The notes under the pieces were generated by a model. The model saw nothing but the letters and a program-made list of their open reading frames with translations, ran no database searches and was not told where the DNA came from. From Treponema sp. (GTDB lineage: Bacteria > Spirochaetota > Spirochaetia > Treponematales > Breznakiellaceae), in assembly GCA_009785045.1 (NCBI GenBank), contig WQXC01000071.1:1-9199 (forward strand): DNA of 9,199 nucleotides, in the 5' to 3' direction. Shown here piece after piece: positions 6,752 through 9,199 of the stretch. Every line of letters starts with the position of its first letter. Within the stretch, counting starts at the first letter, position 1. Position numbers and translations under genes: made by a program.

Positions 6752-6780
6752 TTGATGTATTATAGTATCTATAGTATTAT
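6752..6780 (+). promoter_or_regulatory. Sigma70-type promoter of the chemoreceptor gene
   Basis: TTGATG (6752-6757), a 17-base spacer and TATTAT (6775-6780, 5 of 6) form a reasonable housekeeping promoter with a start near 6787. The spacer and -10 overlap a tandem repeat, TATAGTAT-C-TATAGTAT (6761-6777), so a second -10-like TATAGT is present at 6761. I do not see an obvious flagellar sigma28-type promoter, which might have been expected for a chemotaxis gene. Confidence 0.6.
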
Positions 6781-6790
6781 TTTCTTAACG

Positions 6791-6797
6791 AGAGGAG
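6791..6797 (+). promoter_or_regulatory. Strong Shine-Dalgarno of the chemoreceptor gene
   Basis: AGAGGAG ends 7 bases before ATG 6805, near-ideal spacing, and fixes this start. It contrasts with the absence of such a site before leuS and the lipid kinase, showing that this organism does use Shine-Dalgarno pairing. Confidence 0.85.
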
Positions 6798-6804
6798 TCA
6801 GTTC

Positions 6805-8922
6805 ATGGAAAATTCAAATCAGAAAAAAAGCAGGACATCAATAAAACACCGGGTTGTGTTATTCTCTGCAATTTTATTTTCGCTTATTGTAGTTGGCGGG
6901 AGTGTTGTTTTTATTCTTGCTATGCAGCAAACAGTCAGAGCAAATATCGGCTATGAACTTGAGCAGGAACTGGAAATTGAACGAATTAAGCTGGAAGCGT
7001 CGGTAAACGGAGAAATTGCCATTGCGATGAAAATGGCGACATCGCCGGTAATTATTTCGCATTTTGCCAATCCCTCCGAACCCGCATTAAAAAGAATTGC
7101 ATTTAACGAAATTGAAGGTTACAGGCGGGCTTTTGCAAGCGGTATGGTTTTCTGGGCGAGCGATATTGATAAAGAATTTTACTTTTCCGAGGACAATCAT
7201 TATACAGTTGATGCGGATGATCCGGATAATTACTGGTATAAGATGACTCTTTTTGAAACAGAGAGATATAATTTTAATATTAACTATAATGCAGAAATTC
7301 AAAAGATTATGCTTTGGATTAATGCGCCTGTTTTTAATTCCAGAGGCACTCCAATAGGCCTTGTAGGAACCGGTATCGATCTGACAGAATTTGTTAATAC
7401 TATTTATAAAGGATATAAAGGCAGCGGAATATTATATTTATTTAACTCCTTTGGGGAAATCACCGGAGCAAAGAACGCATCTCTTGTAACAAATAAAGTA
7501 ACAATTGGAAGCGAACTTGGCGCTCTTGGCGAAGAAATTTTTTCAAGAGCTTCTGTATTAAAAAATAACGAGTTTGATTTTTTTGAAACAACAGAAGGCG
7601 TAGTTGCTGTAGGTGAAGTACCGGCTTTGGACTGGTATATTACTGCAATTCAAAAAATCAGTATTATTTCTATGCTTGGCAGCAGCATGACTTTGTTATT
7701 CCTTGCAATGCTGGCTGTAATAGGTCTTATTTTTATTGTTTTCTATTTATATATCAGCCGGCTGTTAATGCCAATGAACTCAATGGTGCAAACGCTGGAT
7801 CAAATTTCCGTAGATTGGGATCTAACCAAACGGCTTAATTTAAACAGAAAAGACGAAATTGGAACATTAAGTAACTTCTTTGATATAACGTTTGAAAAAA
7901 TGAGAGAGTTAATTCTGGGCATAAAAGGAAAAACTGTTGCTCTTACCGATACAGGCGATGAATTAAATGAATACATGGGCAGAACCAAAAAAGATATTGA
8001 TGATATACATTCCAATATTCAAAAGATGAGGAACGAAATCCTTGAGCAATTGGATAAGGTAAACTCCGCCGCAGGTTCAATGGAAAGAATTATTAAGGGA
8101 ATCGATAAACTTGATGAACATATTATTGTCCAGTCAGAAAGCGTTGCACAATCATCGTCTGCAATCGAAGAAATGCTTGCGAATATTCAGTCGGTTACCC
8201 AAACGCTGGTAAAAAATTCTGCCAACATACACTCGCTTGCACAGACATCAGGCGCAGGACGCGAGGATCTTCATAAAGTTTCAAACGATATTCAGGAAAT
8301 CGCGCAGGAATCCGAAGGACTTTTACAGATTAACTCTGTCATGCAGAACATCGCAAGTCAGACCAACCTTCTTGCCATGAACGCAGCAATAGAAGCTGCT
8401 CATGCCGGTGAATCCGGAAAAGGATTTGCGGTTGTCGCAGACGAAATCAGAAAGCTTGCAGAAAACTCAGGCAAACAGTCAAAAACGATCAGCGGAGTAC
8501 TAAAAAAGATTAAAATGATGATAGACACTATTACCAAGTCTACCAGTGTTGTTTTGGAACGGTTTGATGCCATCGAAAGAGAAGTACAGACTGTTTCGGA
8601 TCAGGAAACACAAATCCGCAACGCAATGGAAGAACAGGGCGAAGGCAGCCGGCAAATACTGGACGCTGTAACTCAGTTAAATACTGTCACCACCATGGTG
8701 CGCAAGTCATCCAGCGACATGACAGCCGAAAGCAAAGAAGTTTTAACACAAAGTACTGCTCTTAAAAAGATAACTGCCGATGTTGCAAGCGACATGGACG
8801 ACATGACTGCAAACGCAGATGAAATTTCTGTTGCATTCAAGCGGGTAAACGAAATAACCGAGGAAAACAAAGGTAACATTACTGAACTGAGTATAGATAT
8901 TTCTAAGTTCAAGGTTGAGTAA
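6805..8922 (+). CDS. Methyl-accepting chemotaxis protein with dCache-type periplasmic sensor
   Basis: Transmembrane chemoreceptor of 705 residues that passes ligand binding to CheA/CheW and flagellar control. Layout: a short basic cytosolic N-terminus (1-16); TM1 about 17-40; a large periplasmic sensor about 41-285 resembling double Cache, with the strand MVFWASDIDKEFYFSEDN (114-131), DNYWYK (141-146) and GLVGTGIDL (185-193); TM2 about 289-317; HAMP about 318-372, including the DEIGTLSNFF segment; then a long helical signalling domain. The kinase-contact hairpin tip is recognisable as AIEAAHAGESGKGFAVVADEI (528-548 region), with the preceding NIASQTNLLAMN. Glu/Gln-rich helices flank the tip and would hold the methylation sites. 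There is no C-terminal NWETF-type CheR docking pentapeptide; the protein ends KFKVE. The ligand is unknown: the Arg of the amino-acid-binding dCache motif (RxWY) is replaced by Asn142. It is transcribed alone, divergent from ackA. Confidence 0.95.
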   Translation: MENSNQKKSRTSIKHRVVLFSAILFSLIVVGGSVVFILAMQQTVRANIGYELEQELEIERIKLEASVNGEIAIAMKMATSPVIISHFANPSEPALKRIAFNEIEGYRRAFASGMVFWASDIDKEFYFSEDNHYTVDADDPDNYWYKMTLFETERYNFNINYNAEIQKIMLWINAPVFNSRGTPIGLVGTGIDLTEFVNTIYKGYKGSGILYLFNSFGEITGAKNASLVTNKVTIGSELGALGEEIFSRASVLKNNEFDFFETTEGVVAVGEVPALDWYITAIQKISIISMLGSSMTLLFLAMLAVIGLIFIVFYLYISRLLMPMNSMVQTLDQISVDWDLTKRLNLNRKDEIGTLSNFFDITFEKMRELILGIKGKTVALTDTGDELNEYMGRTKKDIDDIHSNIQKMRNEILEQLDKVNSAAGSMERIIKGIDKLDEHIIVQSESVAQSSSAIEEMLANIQSVTQTLVKNSANIHSLAQTSGAGREDLHKVSNDIQEIAQESEGLLQINSVMQNIASQTNLLAMNAAIEAAHAGESGKGFAVVADEIRKLAENSGKQSKTISGVLKKIKMMIDTITKSTSVVLERFDAIEREVQTVSDQETQIRNAMEEQGEGSRQILDAVTQLNTVTTMVRKSSSDMTAESKEVLTQSTALKKITADVASDMDDMTANADEISVAFKRVNEITEENKGNITELSIDISKFKVE

Positions 8923-8940
8923 GGTCCGCTGATTTTTAAC

Positions 8941-9049
8941 TCTGGGTGCGGAAAACGTTCCCCCTGAGCCGAGTATCTGTTCTGGAAACTTCGCACTTTG
9001 TGCTCGTTGAAGGTTCCCGAGGCGAAGGGGGCGTGTTTACGCACCCAGA
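8941..9049. repeat. 109-base imperfect palindrome (hairpin element) between convergent genes
   Basis: The ends are a perfect 10-base inverted repeat, TCTGGGTGCG (8941-8950) and CGCACCCAGA (9040-9049). Inside, further arms match in register: CCCCCT (8960-8965) with AGGGGG (9026-9031), GCC (8968-8970) with GGC (9021-9023), GGAAACTTC (8984-8992) with GAAGGTTCC (9009-9017, one mismatch), and an apical GCAC-TTT-GTGC (8993-9003). The whole forms one long, interrupted hairpin, clearly richer in GC than its AT-rich flanks. No T tract follows it on either strand, so it is not a classic intrinsic terminator. It could be a REP/MITE-like repeat, a small structured RNA, or a boundary structure for the convergent transcripts. 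It carries no convincing protein-coding frame. Confidence 0.7.
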
Positions 9050-9059
9050 CTAATAAAAC

Positions 9060-9071
9060 AAAGATATCTTT
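9060..9071. terminator. AT-only palindrome next to the rlmE stop, possible weak terminator
   Basis: AAAGATATCTTT is a perfect 12-base palindrome. On the plus strand it is followed by ATTTTTT and on the minus strand by GTTTTATT, so it could help end transcripts from both sides. The stem holds only about four base pairs around an ATAT loop, so it would be weak. Confidence 0.25.
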
Positions 9072-9199
9072 ATTTTTTACTTATTCCCACAAAGTATGTT
9101 TCCACCGATTCGCCGCGGCAGGCTTCCGGTTTGAAACTTTTGGCTGTTGTAAAAAGCGTTTTCATGCGTTTTAAGACAGCGTCTATGCCGCTGCCCTGA
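9070..9199 (-). CDS. rlmE: 23S rRNA (uridine-2'-O-)methyltransferase RlmE/FtsJ, C-terminal fragment
   Basis: Only the last 42 codons lie in the window, ending with TAA at 9072-9070; the 5' part is cut by the window edge, not broken. RlmE is the SAM-dependent methyltransferase that 2'-O-methylates U2552 (E. coli numbering) in the A-loop of 23S rRNA on the 50S subunit. The fragment begins QGSGIDAVLKRMKTLF and continues with KSFKPEACRGESVETYFVGI. This aligns without gaps to the end of E. coli RlmE as I remember it (QGEGFDEYLREIRSLF, then KPDSSRARSREVYIV). The Glu in VETYFV (codon 9102-9100) matches the last residue of the K-D-K-E catalytic tetrad. The upstream part with the SAM site and the other tetrad residues cannot be seen. 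The gene converges on the chemoreceptor, with the hairpin element in between. Confidence 0.85.
   Translation of the reverse strand, partial: QGSGIDAVLKRMKTLFTTAKSFKPEACRGESVETYFVGISKK

Noticed and set aside
8673..9044. 123-codon open frame on the minus strand across the chemoreceptor end and the hairpin element
   Set aside because: It overlaps the well-supported chemoreceptor coding sequence, runs through palindromic DNA and has no recognisable domain.
8934..9055. The hairpin element as an integron attC site
   Set aside because: The size and imperfect palindrome fit, but the required outer GTTRRRY and RYYYAAC core sites are not present at its ends, and no integrase or cassette gene adjoins it.
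8941..9060. The hairpin element as a simple intrinsic terminator
   Set aside because: The stem is far longer than usual and neither strand has a T run directly after it.

Overview
The window reads as a piece of spirochaete chromosome, most likely Treponema or a close relative. The main clues are the leucyl-tRNA synthetase (LeuRS), whose N-terminal catalytic segment resembles treponemal LeuRS as I remember it, and an acetate kinase with a C-terminal tail of about 40 residues of the kind I associate with treponemes. A dCache chemoreceptor and a DksA-type regulator fit the same picture. This placement rests on remembered protein sequences, not on a search. The DNA is moderately AT-rich and densely coded, with short intergenic gaps.

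Layout from left to right: (1) leuS on the minus strand, 1-2046, cut at its 3' end by the window edge. (2) A 92-base divergent gap, 2047-2138, with a strong sigma70-type promoter for leuS and a weaker one for the next gene. Both sit so close to the start codons that the mRNAs look leaderless. (3) A diacylglycerol-kinase-family lipid kinase on plus. (4) A dksA-like gene with its own promoter, carrying a dyad over the -35 box, followed after 6 bases by a DJ-1/PfpI-family gene. (5) Convergent to these, an ackA-PfkB-kinase pair on minus, transcribed from an extended -10 promoter. (6) A 162-base divergent gap and then a 705-residue methyl-accepting chemotaxis protein on plus. (7) A convergent gap with a 109-base imperfect hairpin. 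(8) The last 42 codons of rlmE (23S rRNA 2'-O-methyltransferase) on minus, cut at its 5' end by the window edge.

Functionally the genes are mostly housekeeping: translation (LeuRS, RlmE), lipid phosphorylation, stringent-type transcription control (DksA), protein or metabolite quality control (DJ-1), acetate/ATP metabolism (AckA) with a sugar or nucleoside kinase, and chemotaxis. I see no phage, transposase, CRISPR, toxin-antitoxin or defence genes, and no coherent new multi-gene system. The items most worth a second look are the 109-base hairpin between the chemoreceptor and rlmE, the paired leaderless starts at 2046/2139, and the dyad over the dksA promoter.
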